The notes under the pieces: generated by a model
Database searches by the model: none
Told to the model about the DNA's origin: nothing
Seen by the model: the letters and a program-made list of their open reading frames with translations, nothing else
Shown: in pieces, positions 47,566 through 56,409 of the stretch
Position numbering within the stretch: the first letter of the stretch is position 1
How the letters are laid out: every line of letters begins with the position of its first letter
NCBI GenBank assembly: GCA_947493005.1
Contig: CANLOY010000001.1
Coordinates: forward strand, 186,001-250,000
Reading direction: 5' to 3'
DNA length: 64,000 nt
Source: an uncultured Roseivirga sp.
Lineage (GTDB): Bacteria; Bacteroidota; Bacteroidia; Cytophagales; Cyclobacteriaceae
Translations under genes and position numbers: made by a program

Positions 47566-47596
47566 CAAAGGTAATAGAATGTTGGCGAAAAACAAA
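47566..47596 (-). promoter_or_regulatory. Consensus Bacteroidota promoter of rplU-rpmA
   Basis: On the minus strand TTTG (47596-47593), exactly 19 bases, then TACCTTTG (47573-47566), a perfect match to TTTG-N19-TAnnTTTG. Transcription should start near 47560, about 20 nt before rplU. Confidence 0.85.
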
Positions 47597-47802
47597 CCAA
47601 ATCCTAAGCATAAATGCAAGAGATTTTTCAATATTAAATTTTCATTTTTTTTCACACATCCATACATTCGAAATTCGAATAAGCTTTAATGTAAGTCAAC
47701 CCTCTCACCTATCTAATAAACAAGTAGTTAACTTAATTTAATAAATCGATTGCACATCTGAATTAACTAAAGATTTAGCGTTGATTTTTCAGCCAGTTTT
47801 TG

Positions 47803-48008
47803 TAATATTTGTTTCAGGTTACGACCCCAATAAACAACCTATCCTCTGGCTGATGACCTACTCATAAGAGTATCAAGGCTTTAGCTGGAAACCCTGAAAA
47901 CCAATAGGAATTTTTCAAAGGTTTTGCCTTTGTTATATGTGTTTATGTGAAAAAGTTTTCTTTTTCAACGTGGCCTTTATTATTCGACCCCAATAACTAA
48001 AGATCAAC
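47803..48008 (+). promoter_or_regulatory. Promoter-like box and long leader of nrdB-nrdA with repeats
   Basis: The 470-bp gap between rplU and nrdB holds, on its nrdB side, a promoter-like TTG (47781-47783) and TAATATTTG (47803-47811), then about 190 nt of leader. The leader has AGGTT/AACCT and TACTC-ATAA-GAGTA pairings, a CAAAGG (47916-47921)/CCTTTG (47927-47932) hairpin, and the exact 12-mer CGACCCCAATAA twice (47822-47833 and 47985-47996). The core ACCCCAATAA recurs before nrdA (49037-49046). I see no cobalamin-riboswitch core. Confidence 0.4.
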
Positions 48009-49010
48009 ATGAGTGAACTGACTGCCTCAGTACAAGAGCCCTTATTGAAAGAAAATAAGAATCGCTTTGTATTGTTCCCTATACAGCACGATGATATATG
48101 GGACTTCTACAAAAAAGCAGAAGCAAGTATCTGGACAGCAGAGGAAATAGATCTGCATCAAGATCTAACTGACTGGAACGAAAAGCTCACCGAAGACGAA
48201 CAATACTTTATTAAGCATGTGCTGGCTTTCTTTGCAGCATCTGATGGTATTGTTAATGAAAACCTCGCAGAAAACTTCGTGAATGAAGTTCAATACACAG
48301 AAGCTAAGTTCTTCTATGGTTTTCAGATTATGATGGAAAATATCCATTCTGAAACTTACTCTCTACTAATAGACACATATATTAAAGATCCAAAAGAAGC
48401 CGACAAGCTTTTTAATGCTATCGAAACCTTCGATGCTATTAAAAGAAAAGCAGAATGGGCTTTGAAATGGATCGAATCTCCTTCTTTTGCTGAAAGGCTG
48501 ATTGCCTTCGCAGCCGTTGAAGGAATTTTCTTTTCTGGTAGTTTCTGCTCAATATTCTGGTTGAAGAAAAGAGGGCTAATGCCTGGCTTAACGTTTTCTA
48601 ACGAGTTAATCTCAAGAGACGAAGGCCTTCACTGTGACTTTGCATGTCACTTGCACAACCACCACTTGATCACCAAAGTACCAAAGGAAAGAATAAAAGA
48701 GATTATTGTTGATGCCTTAGACATTGAAAGAGAGTTTATTCTGGAATCTCTTCCAGTTCGTCTTATTGGCATGAATTCGGACCTTATGGCCCAATACCTA
48801 GAGTTTGTTACCGACAGACTGCTTGTTGAATTAGGATGTGAAAAAGTCTATAATTCAACTAATCCATTTGATTTCATGGAAATGATTTCATTACAAGGTA
48901 AAACCAACTTCTTTGAAAAGAGAGTTGGAGATTACCAAAAAGCAGGAGTCATGAAAGAAAAAGATGATGATTCAAATTCGAGATCTATATCTTTTGATGC
49001 AGACTTTTAG
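48009..49010 (+). CDS. nrdB: Class Ia ribonucleotide reductase, small subunit
   Basis: A 333-residue R2 protein carrying the di-iron site and tyrosyl radical. Metal ligands lie in WTAEEIDL, in [17 protein letters not shown], and in [34 protein letters not shown] holds the second helix pair. It supplies the radical to NrdA for making dNDPs. It lies 38 bp upstream of nrdA, in the order B-A common in Bacteroidota. Confidence 0.96.
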   Translation: MSELTASVQEPLLKENKNRFVLFPIQHDDIWDFYKKAEASIWTAEEIDLHQDLTDWNEKLTEDEQYFIKHVLAFFAASDGIVNENLAENFVNEVQYTEAKFFYGFQIMMENIHSETYSLLIDTYIKDPKEADKLFNAIETFDAIKRKAEWALKWIESPSFAERLIAFAAVEGIFFSGSFCSIFWLKKRGLMPGLTFSNELISRDEGLHCDFACHLHNHHLITKVPKERIKEIIVDALDIEREFILESLPVRLIGMNSDLMAQYLEFVTDRLLVELGCEKVYNSTNPFDFMEMISLQGKTNFFEKRVGDYQKAGVMKEKDDDSNSRSISFDADF

Positions 49011-49048
49011 AAAAACTTTTTAAAAAATACCCCCAAACCCCAATAAAA

Positions 49049-51418
49049 ATGTTAGTAGTTAAAAGAGACGGCAGACGTGAGTCTGTCAAATTCGACAAAA
49101 TCACCGCCAGGGTCGAAAAGCTCTCGTACGGCTTGGATTCCAACTTTGTTGAGCCCATAGACGTAGCCAAAAAAGTAATAGAAGGCCTTTTTGATGGAGT
49201 AAGCACTCCAGAGCTCGATAATCTGGCAGCAGAAATTGCGGCAACAATGACAGTTCAGCACCCTGATTATGCTAAGCTGGCAGCAAGAATTGCAATTTCC
49301 AACCTTCACAAAACAACCAGCAAATCTTTTTCTAATACCATGAAAAGGCTCTACACATACGTAGACCCTAAAACTGGTGAAAACGCTCCTTTAGTTTCGA
49401 AAGAAACCTATGGTGTAGTAAAGAAAAACGCAGCGCTTCTGGACTCAACCATTATTTACGATCGTGACTTTAGCTATGATTACTTTGGTTTTAAAACCTT
49501 AGAACGTTCGTATCTAATGAAACTAGATGGCAAAATTGTGGAACGCCCTCAGCACATGCTCATGAGAGTAGCTGTTGGTATTCATGGCAGCAATATGGAG
49601 AAGGTAATTGAAACCTACAATCTCCTTTCTGAAAAGTGGTTTACCCATGCTACTCCAACCTTATTCAATGCAGGTACTCCTAAACCTCAGTTATCTTCAT
49701 GCTTCCTATTAACTATGAAGGATGATAGTATTGATGGAATTTATGACACATTAAAACAATGTGCTAAAATTTCTCAGTCTGCAGGAGGTATTGGCCTTAG
49801 CATTCACAATGTCAGAGCTAAAGGTTCGTACATTAAAGGAACTGGCGGAGTTTCTAATGGTATTGTACCAATGTTGAGAAACTTCGATATGACCGCTCGT
49901 TATGTTGACCAAGGAGGAGGAAAACGTAAAGGCTCTTTCGCTATGTACCTTGAGCCATGGCATGCAGATATCTTTGATTTTCTTGACCTGAAAAAGAACC
50001 ATGGTAAAGAAGAGTTAAGAGCCAGAGATTTATTCTATGCGCTTTGGATTCCAGATCTTTTCATGAAGAGAGTGGAAGCTAATGAAGACTGGACTCTACT
50101 CTGCCCAAATGAATGCCCTGGACTTTCTGATGCATACGGTGATGAGTTTGAGAAACTTTATGAAAAGTATGAAAAAGAAGGAAAAGGTCGTCAGACAGTA
50201 AAAGCGCAAGACTTATGGTTCGAAGTACTTGAAGCACAAATTGAGACTGGTACTCCTTACATGCTTTATAAAGATGCAGCAAATAAGAAGTCAAACCAGA
50301 AGAATTTAGGTACAATTAAGTCTTCTAACCTTTGTACAGAAATTGTAGAGTATACTGCTCCAGACGAAGTTGCTGTTTGTAACCTGGCTTCTATTGCATT
50401 ACCAATGTACGTAGATCAGGAAAAAGGGACTTACGACTTCCAGAAGCTATACGATGTAACTTATGTAGCAACTAAAAACCTTAACAAGGTAATTGATGTC
50501 AATTACTATCCTGTAAAAGAAGCTGAGAACTCCAATATGAGGCACCGACCTATTGGTTTAGGTGTTCAGGGTCTGGCAGATGCATTTATTTTAATGCGTA
50601 TGCCATTCGATTCCCCAGAGGCAAGAAAGTTGAACAAGGATATTTTCGAAACTATCTACTTTGCGGCAATGACTGCTTCTAAGGATCTAGCTAAAGTAGA
50701 AGGCTCTTACGAAACATTTAAGGGCTCTCCCGTCTCTAAAGGCATCTTCCAATACGATATGTGGGGGGTAACTCCTGATTCTGGGTTATGGGATTGGGAT
50801 AGCCTGAAGAAAGAAGTGAAGAAGCATGGTGTTCGAAACTCTTTGTTAGTAGCACCAATGCCAACAGCTTCTACTTCTCAAATCTTAGGTAACAACGAGT
50901 GTTTTGAACCATATACTTCAAACATTTATACTCGAAGAACTCTATCTGGAGAGTTTGTTATTGTGAACAAGCACCTGATGAAAGACCTGATTAAACTTGA
51001 TCTTTGGAATGGTGATATGAAAAACAAACTAATCGCTGCACAAGGGTCTGTTCAGAATATCCCTGAGATTCCACAAGAGATCAAAGACTTGTATAAAACT
51101 GTTTGGGAGATTTCTCAGAAAGCAGTTATTGATATGTCTGCCGATAGAGGTGCGTACATTTGCCAGTCACAAAGTCTGAACATCCATATTCAGGATCCAA
51201 ACTTTGGTAAGCTAACTTCTATGCATTTCTATGCTTGGAAAAAAGGCTTGAAAACAGGTATGTATTACCTAAGGTCTAAAGCTGCCACAAGTGCTATTCA
51301 GTTTACTGTAGACAAAGCAGCAGCAAGTGCACCTACTGCAGCACAACTAGAACAAAACGCAGCCGATATGGCTTGCTCATTAGATAACCCGGATGCCTGT
51401 GAGGCATGTGGTAGTTAG
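49049..51418 (+). CDS. nrdA: Class Ia ribonucleotide reductase, large subunit
   Basis: A 789-residue R1 protein. An ATP-cone lies at the N terminus ([20 protein letters not shown] in part), which gives allosteric control of overall activity. The barrel has [20 protein letters not shown] in part, NLCTEIVEY with the catalytic Cys/Glu pair, and [20 protein letters not shown] in part. The C-terminal tail CEACGS carries the redox cysteines. An intrinsic terminator follows 30 bp after the stop. Confidence 0.97.
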   Translation: MLVVKRDGRRESVKFDKITARVEKLSYGLDSNFVEPIDVAKKVIEGLFDGVSTPELDNLAAEIAATMTVQHPDYAKLAARIAISNLHKTTSKSFSNTMKRLYTYVDPKTGENAPLVSKETYGVVKKNAALLDSTIIYDRDFSYDYFGFKTLERSYLMKLDGKIVERPQHMLMRVAVGIHGSNMEKVIETYNLLSEKWFTHATPTLFNAGTPKPQLSSCFLLTMKDDSIDGIYDTLKQCAKISQSAGGIGLSIHNVRAKGSYIKGTGGVSNGIVPMLRNFDMTARYVDQGGGKRKGSFAMYLEPWHADIFDFLDLKKNHGKEELRARDLFYALWIPDLFMKRVEANEDWTLLCPNECPGLSDAYGDEFEKLYEKYEKEGKGRQTVKAQDLWFEVLEAQIETGTPYMLYKDAANKKSNQKNLGTIKSSNLCTEIVEYTAPDEVAVCNLASIALPMYVDQEKGTYDFQKLYDVTYVATKNLNKVIDVNYYPVKEAENSNMRHRPIGLGVQGLADAFILMRMPFDSPEARKLNKDIFETIYFAAMTASKDLAKVEGSYETFKGSPVSKGIFQYDMWGVTPDSGLWDWDSLKKEVKKHGVRNSLLVAPMPTASTSQILGNNECFEPYTSNIYTRRTLSGEFVIVNKHLMKDLIKLDLWNGDMKNKLIAAQGSVQNIPEIPQEIKDLYKTVWEISQKAVIDMSADRGAYICQSQSLNIHIQDPNFGKLTSMHFYAWKKGLKTGMYYLRSKAATSAIQFTVDKAAASAPTAAQLEQNAADMACSLDNPDACEACGS

Positions 51419-51449
51419 TATGTATGGGGTTGATTACTACTAACCTGAA

Positions 51450-51477
51450 AACCCTGGCCATTCGGTCAGGGTTTTTT
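51450..51477 (+). terminator. Intrinsic terminator after nrdA
   Basis: AACCCTGGCC (51450-51459), loop ATTC, GGTCAGGGTT (51464-51473), with one G-T pair, runs into six T (51472-51477). Confidence 0.88.
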
Positions 51478-51538
51478 ATTGGTATAAATCTATAAATACC
51501 ATTTCTCTCATTAGGCAAATTCTTTGCATTAATACAAA

Positions 51539-51553
51539 TGCAACAATGTTGCA
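51539..51553 (+). promoter_or_regulatory. Fur/Zur-like palindromic operator, copy 1
   Basis: TGCAACAATGTTGCA is a perfect 7-1-7 palindrome 30 bp before the MerC-domain gene. It lies after the nrdA terminator, so it is in the promoter of the metal-related genes. Two near-identical copies lie before the ABC-transporter gene at 52905. The 7-1-7 form is typical of Fur-family regulators such as Zur. Confidence 0.6.
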
Positions 51554-51583
51554 ATAATGAATGTAAGTTCATAACATTGCCCA

Positions 51584-51973
51584 ATGATTAAATCTGTTGA
51601 AAATACTTCTAGGCTAGACAACTGGGGAATGGCCATTTCGCTACTGTGCTGCATTCATTGCGCACTTATGCCAATATTGTTTATTTCGTCAACTTATTTC
51701 AGCAGTCGGTATGAAAGTCTGCATTTACTGGAGTTACCTCTTCTTGCGCTTTCAATTGTCATCGGTATTACTGCCATTATCAAAGCTTACAAGTCACATA
51801 AAAAGTATTTGCCATCCATAGTCGTCCTTTCCGGTATAGCACTACTTCTCTTGGGTGGCCTGGTTAAAGAAGATATTCAGGAAACAGTTATAAGAGTTTC
51901 AGGCTCCATTACAGTAATTATTGGGCACCTCCTCAATAAACGTTCTCAAAACAAAACCACTTATGAGAATTAA
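51584..51973 (+). CDS. MerC-domain membrane protein
   Basis: A 129-residue protein with about four membrane helices and the MerC-type Cys motif in SLLCCIHCALMPILF (about 19-30). MerC proteins carry metal ions such as Hg or Zn across the inner membrane. No other mercury genes are near, so a zinc or general soft-metal role is more likely. It overlaps the next gene by 11 bp and follows the palindromic operator. Confidence 0.85.
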   Translation: MIKSVENTSRLDNWGMAISLLCCIHCALMPILFISSTYFSSRYESLHLLELPLLALSIVIGITAIIKAYKSHKKYLPSIVVLSGIALLLLGGLVKEDIQETVIRVSGSITVIIGHLLNKRSQNKTTYEN

Positions 51974-52403
51974 AGCACTCTTAATCACCTTGCTCTGTAC
52001 TATCCCCTTCACCCAAAACCCAAAGCCTGAAGGATGGGAAATCTTCAGCAAGGTAAAGTTCTTTCCAAAGTACTATGAAGAGATAGGTATTGAGTTAATC
52101 ACACCAGAATTCGATGAAGCGTTAAAGGCACTAGAAGGAAAGGACATCACCCTGTCTGGTTTTTATATTCCTATGGAACTTGATTCTTTTATTATGATAT
52201 CAGCGCTACCATTCAATTCATGTTTCTTTTGTGGAGGAGCCGGTCCAGAAACTGTGGCAGAAATACAAATGCAAAGCATACCTAAAAATTTAGACCCTGA
52301 TACATTCGTAAAGGTGAAAGGCAAACTTAAACTTAACGATGAAGACATTAGTCATTTAAACTTCATACTCGAAGATTCAGAAATCATAAAAGACAATGAA
52401 TAA
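51963..52403 (+). CDS. DUF3299 protein, exported
   Basis: The ATG at 51963 gives 146 residues with a short signal (MRIKALLITLLCTIPF). DUF3299 features are ITLSGFYIPME, then PFNSCFFCGGAGPET with a C-x2-C motif (about 86) that could bind metal. The function of the family is not established. Its place behind a MerC gene and before a His-rich lipoprotein gene suggests metal handling in the periplasm. It overlaps both neighbours. Confidence 0.8.
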   Translation: MRIKALLITLLCTIPFTQNPKPEGWEIFSKVKFFPKYYEEIGIELITPEFDEALKALEGKDITLSGFYIPMELDSFIMISALPFNSCFFCGGAGPETVAEIQMQSIPKNLDPDTFVKVKGKLKLNDEDISHLNFILEDSEIIKDNE

Positions 52404-52764
52404 ATCTCACTTTTTTATTTTTTTGGTATTGTTACTTTTCTCTTGTGGAAATGACCAAACCGATAAGAAACAACTTTCAGAAGCTCATGATGCGCAGCTC
52501 AAAGCAATAAAAACAATCTCTGAAATTGAAACCATTCTTTCCACCACAACACATGCAAAGAAAGATTCTATAAAAGAGGTTTTACATGAACTGGAAGAAG
52601 CTCTATTCCCTATCCCAGGATATGAACTCGAGTTATCAGGACATGAAGGCCATGATCATGGGCATTCCAGACCTGAACTCTCCACAGAAGAAATAGTTCA
52701 GGTAATCAAAGAGCTAAATCAACAACTTTCAGAGATCGAGCAGCTATTTATAAGTAACGATTAG
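52396..52764 (+). CDS. His-rich lipoprotein
   Basis: A 122-residue lipoprotein (lipobox LFSC, Cys17) rich in Lys and Glu and predicted helical. A His cluster GHEGHDHGHSRP (about 82-93) could bind zinc or another transition metal. I do not recognise a family. It starts inside the DUF3299 gene (8-bp overlap) and ends the first metal-related transcription unit. Confidence 0.7.
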   Translation: MNKSHFFIFLVLLLFSCGNDQTDKKQLSEAHDAQLKAIKTISEIETILSTTTHAKKDSIKEVLHELEEALFPIPGYELELSGHEGHDHGHSRPELSTEEIVQVIKELNQQLSEIEQLFISND

Positions 52765-52840
52765 CACCAACTCCCTCTCTCAATTATTACCCTACGGAAC
52801 AAGTTTTTGACCATTCATATCATAAGTTATTCTACATTTT

Positions 52841-52893
52841 TGCAACATTGTTGCGTTTAATTAATTCTCTATCATTATTGCAACATTATTGCA
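52841..52893 (+). promoter_or_regulatory. Fur/Zur-like palindromic operators, copies 2 and 3
   Basis: TGCAACATTGTTGCG (52841-52855) and TGCAACATTATTGCA (52879-52893) differ from the palindrome TGCAACA-N-TGTTGCA by one base each. Their centres are 38 bp apart and the second ends 11 bp before the ABC ATPase start, so a bound dimer would block transcription or translation start. Confidence 0.6.
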
Positions 52894-52904
52894 AAAACAA
52901 ACAG

Positions 52905-53606
52905 ATGCTACAAGCCAACAACCTAACAAAAGAATACAACGGTATAAGAGCCTTGGATGGACTCAATCTAAACATTAATTCGGGAGATATCTTTTGTCTT
53001 CTAGGTGCAAATGGTGCTGGAAAATCTACCACTATAAACCTGTTTCTCAACTTCATCAGGCCTTCATCAGGACAGGCACTAATCGACAAGGTGGATGTTT
53101 CTACTGAGCCTTTGAAAACAAAAGAAGTGATTGCTTATATCCCTGAAAACCTCAATTTGTATGAAGAACTTACAGGCCTGGAAAACCTCGAGTACTTTGT
53201 TGGACTCTCAAAGAAAAAGTATGATCGAACTACGCTGATCAATTACCTGAATGAGGCCGGGCTACAAGAAGCAGCGCATACTCAAAGAGTTAAAGCCTAT
53301 TCTAAAGGAATGCGTCAAAAAGTTGGTATTGCCATGGCCATTGCAAAGCAAGCCAAGGCACTTTTACTCGATGAACCAACCTCTGGCCTTGACCCTAAGG
53401 CAAGCAATGAGTTTTCAGAACTCCTTATAAAGCTTAGTAATGATGGAGTAGCAACTTTGATGGCTACTCATGACTTGTTCAGAGCTAAAGAAACCGGAAC
53501 ACATATAGGGATTATGAAAACCGGTCAGCTTGTAGAACAATTTTCAACCAGTGAAATCAATCACAGCGACCTTGAAAAGCTATACTTAAACCATATGAAT
53601 AAGTAG
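52905..53606 (+). CDS. ABC transporter ATP-binding protein
   Basis: The ATG at 52905 gives a 233-residue ATPase; earlier in-frame starts would run through the palindromic operators. Walker A is GANGAGKST (about 34), the signature is YSKGMRQKVG, Walker B ALLLDEPTSGLDP, and the switch His is in MATHDLF. It resembles NosF-type and other export ATPases. It is 3 bp before the first permease gene. Confidence 0.92.
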   Translation: MLQANNLTKEYNGIRALDGLNLNINSGDIFCLLGANGAGKSTTINLFLNFIRPSSGQALIDKVDVSTEPLKTKEVIAYIPENLNLYEELTGLENLEYFVGLSKKKYDRTTLINYLNEAGLQEAAHTQRVKAYSKGMRQKVGIAMAIAKQAKALLLDEPTSGLDPKASNEFSELLIKLSNDGVATLMATHDLFRAKETGTHIGIMKTGQLVEQFSTSEINHSDLEKLYLNHMNK

Positions 53607-53609
53607 ACC

Positions 53610-54998
53610 ATGATTCTCCACATTGCCAAAAAAGAAATTAAAGAGACATTACGTTCAGGGCAATTTAAGTGGATATTGGGCATAACAGTTTTACTGAGTC
53701 TGGTAGCCATTTTTATAAGTCAGGAACAGTGGGAAAGTAAAAGTATTCAACGCGAAATATCTGAAGACAAAGAAAGAGAACTTTGGCTTGCGCAAGGTAG
53801 TGTAAACCCTCATAATGCCGGACACTATGGCACTTATGCTTTCAAGCCTCAATTCCCCCTTTCAATGATAGATCCTGGTGTAGAAAAATTCACCGGTATA
53901 TCCATCTTTTTAGAATCGCATAACAAAAACGAAGCAGATAATGTGGCCGCCACAGATCAGACTGGGCTTTCTCGCTTTGGAGATCTAACCCCCGAATTTG
54001 TACTCCTATTTATAGTTCCATTGATGATTATGGCACTTGGTCACCGAGCCATAACTGGAGAAAAAGAACGTGGCACAATCAGAATTATTCAAACTCAAGG
54101 AGTAAGCAATCAACAGTTGATTATCGGTAAGTGGCTAGCCAACTATATTCCCGTAGTATTGATTACATCAATAATCTTTCTTCTTGCTTCAATAGTCATT
54201 CATAAATTCGATTGGACACTATTGGCAACTATGTGGGCTGTCTATCTGGTTTACTTCGCTGTAATAAACAGTCTTACTATTATTATCTCTTCTTTAGTAA
54301 AAACCTCAGGAACATCGCTGGTTATTTTGCTCTCAATCTGGATTGTGAACTGCCTGGTAGTACCAAAACTAGTAAGCAGCTATACCAATCAGGAATACCC
54401 ATACCCAACCAAGCAAGAATTGGCTGCTTTAATTTCAGAAGACAAAAAAGAAGGAATTGACGGACATGCCCCATGGAGTGATGCTTCCAAAAAATTAGAA
54501 GAAGAAACACTTAAAGCTTACAATGTAAACAAGCTTGAAGAGCTCCCGTTTAATTTTGATGCACTTCGAATGCAAAAAGGAGAGGAACATTCGGCCAAAA
54601 TCTACGCAAAGCATTACGACAACTTAAAGGCAATAAACCAGAACCAAACCAAAGTTTATCAGCGCCTGGCGTTTCTATCTCCTTTTCTACCTACCCGGTT
54701 TACATCTATGACCTTGGCTGGTACAGATTACAACACCCATTGGAATTTTGCTGATCAGGCAGAAAAACACAGGGTTGAAATGCAAAGAATCCTGAATGGT
54801 GATTTTGCCGAAAACTCAAAACTGGGTGACTGGGGTTACCAGGCAGAGGCATCATTGCTGGAGGAAGTTCCAGAGTTTCAATTTAAAGGCACAGGATATA
54901 AAGAAACCATTTATGCTGCCAGAACCAATCTGTTGATTCTAAGTGCCTGGTTATTGCTTTCCACAGGCCTTATGTTTTTTGTTTCAAACCGAATCTAA
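53610..54998 (+). CDS. ABC transporter permease (DUF3526-like), first
   Basis: A 462-residue membrane protein. A helix after the N terminus (FKWILGITVLLSLVAIFIS), a long periplasmic segment, the helices from FVLLFIVPLMIMAL to IWIVNCLVVPKL, another large soluble loop (about 270-430) and a last helix are visible. GEKERGTIRIIQTQGVS is the cytoplasmic coupling segment typical of ABC-2 permeases. It forms a pair with the next permease. Confidence 0.85.
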   Translation: MILHIAKKEIKETLRSGQFKWILGITVLLSLVAIFISQEQWESKSIQREISEDKERELWLAQGSVNPHNAGHYGTYAFKPQFPLSMIDPGVEKFTGISIFLESHNKNEADNVAATDQTGLSRFGDLTPEFVLLFIVPLMIMALGHRAITGEKERGTIRIIQTQGVSNQQLIIGKWLANYIPVVLITSIIFLLASIVIHKFDWTLLATMWAVYLVYFAVINSLTIIISSLVKTSGTSLVILLSIWIVNCLVVPKLVSSYTNQEYPYPTKQELAALISEDKKEGIDGHAPWSDASKKLEEETLKAYNVNKLEELPFNFDALRMQKGEEHSAKIYAKHYDNLKAINQNQTKVYQRLAFLSPFLPTRFTSMTLAGTDYNTHWNFADQAEKHRVEMQRILNGDFAENSKLGDWGYQAEASLLEEVPEFQFKGTGYKETIYAARTNLLILSAWLLLSTGLMFFVSNRI

Positions 54999-54999
54999 T

Positions 55000-56409
55000 A
55001 TGATCAAACATAATATTCGTCATGAGGTGCGCATACTAAGTCGCAATCACTGGTTCATCATACTGACATTGGTTTTGACACTAATGTGTTTATATGCCGG
55101 TCATAATGGGTTAAGACATTTTGAGAGGAAGCAAAAAGATCAGGATCAAGCCATTCAAAGGCAGGAAAAGGAAGAGGATAATGTCAGGGAAATAGGCCTG
55201 GCTCTTCAAAGAGGTGAAACGCATCCTCAATCCTATAGGCTGACACCAATGACTGTAGCCATAAGAACTGGCAGACTATCAGCATTGCCAAGTAATGATT
55301 TAAGCATTCTTTCAATTGGTCAAAGTGATTTATACAGGCATCAAACTGAAATATCGTCAAGTGATAATACCGCCACAATTGGTTTCAACGAGCTTCGTAA
55401 TCCAATAGAATTACTCTTTGGGAAGTTTGATGTGACTTTTGTAATCACCTATCTGATTCCATTACTTGTAATTGCATTTACCTATAACTTGTATTCAAGC
55501 GAGCTTGAGTCGGGAAGACTCAAACTGATCGCCTCAAATCCAGTTCGAATACGCTCTTTACTTTTACAAAGATTCAGCATAAGGTTTTTCTCATTAGCGC
55601 TGATTCTAACAGTTGCATTGGCAATCACCATTCTGGTAACAGGCGTTGTATATAATAGTCGGTTGCTCTTATTCTTTATCCTAACCAATGCTTATCTGGT
55701 ATTCTGGTTTGCCCTGTCTTTTCTAGTCAATCTCTTTGGAAAGTCTTCTGGCAAAAATGTAGTATCACTCCTCTCCATCTGGATTCTATTAGTACTAATC
55801 ATCCCTACAGCAATTAATCAAACAGCAAATACACTTTACCCGGTGCCTTCAAGATTGTTGCTATTAAACGAGATAAGAGAAACCAAAAAAGAACTAAGCA
55901 AACAACAAGACAAAGTGCTTGATGAATATTTAAGAAATCATCCCGAGTTAATTAGTAGCAAGGGAGATAGGTCTTATGAATATTGGAAGGGCTTTTTTGC
56001 CAGCCAGGAAATAATGGAGAAAGAACTATCTCCGCTCACAAACGAATTTCATCAGAAACTCAATGGACAGCAAAAATGGGTAGATAACTGGGGTGTACTC
56101 AGTCCTGCCATTCTTTTTCAGTATGGTGCGACTCAATTGGCAGGTACATCATCCGATAACTACAATGAATTTAAGAAAGCTACTCAATCGTTTAGTGTTG
56201 AATGGAGGTCTCACCTGATGCCCTTCATCTTTTCCAATAAAAGCTTAACCTTAGAAGACTTTGAAAATCTGCCACAATTTAAATACGAGTCTCAGTTTAG
56301 TCAGGCAGCAATATCCTTAAACATTGGAGTCTTGCTCCTTGCTTCAGCACTTTTCGTGCTTATTGGCCAGGTGATGGAAAGAAAGAGGTCAATCATAAAC
56401 TCAAAATGA
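55000..56409 (+). CDS. ABC transporter permease (DUF3526-like), second
   Basis: The ATG at 55000, one base after the previous stop, gives 469 residues. The layout copies the first permease: N-terminal helix (WFIILTLVLTLMCLYAG), VTFVITYLIPLLVIAF, SSELESGRLKLIASNPV as coupling segment, a soluble loop with LSKQQDKVLDEYLRNHPEL in part, and a last helix. The two are probably the halves of one transporter. The end overlaps the DUF5916 gene as ATGA. Confidence 0.85.
   Translation: MIKHNIRHEVRILSRNHWFIILTLVLTLMCLYAGHNGLRHFERKQKDQDQAIQRQEKEEDNVREIGLALQRGETHPQSYRLTPMTVAIRTGRLSALPSNDLSILSIGQSDLYRHQTEISSSDNTATIGFNELRNPIELLFGKFDVTFVITYLIPLLVIAFTYNLYSSELESGRLKLIASNPVRIRSLLLQRFSIRFFSLALILTVALAITILVTGVVYNSRLLLFFILTNAYLVFWFALSFLVNLFGKSSGKNVVSLLSIWILLVLIIPTAINQTANTLYPVPSRLLLLNEIRETKKELSKQQDKVLDEYLRNHPELISSKGDRSYEYWKGFFASQEIMEKELSPLTNEFHQKLNGQQKWVDNWGVLSPAILFQYGATQLAGTSSDNYNEFKKATQSFSVEWRSHLMPFIFSNKSLTLEDFENLPQFKYESQFSQAAISLNIGVLLLASALFVLIGQVMERKRSIINSK

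Noticed and set aside
47818-48008. Cobalamin riboswitch before ribonucleotide reductase
   Set aside because: I looked for the conserved B12-box pattern and did not find it; only local hairpins and repeats are present.
51584-51973. Part of a mercury resistance operon
   Set aside because: No merA, merT, merP or merR nearby; the palindromes and neighbours point to another metal.
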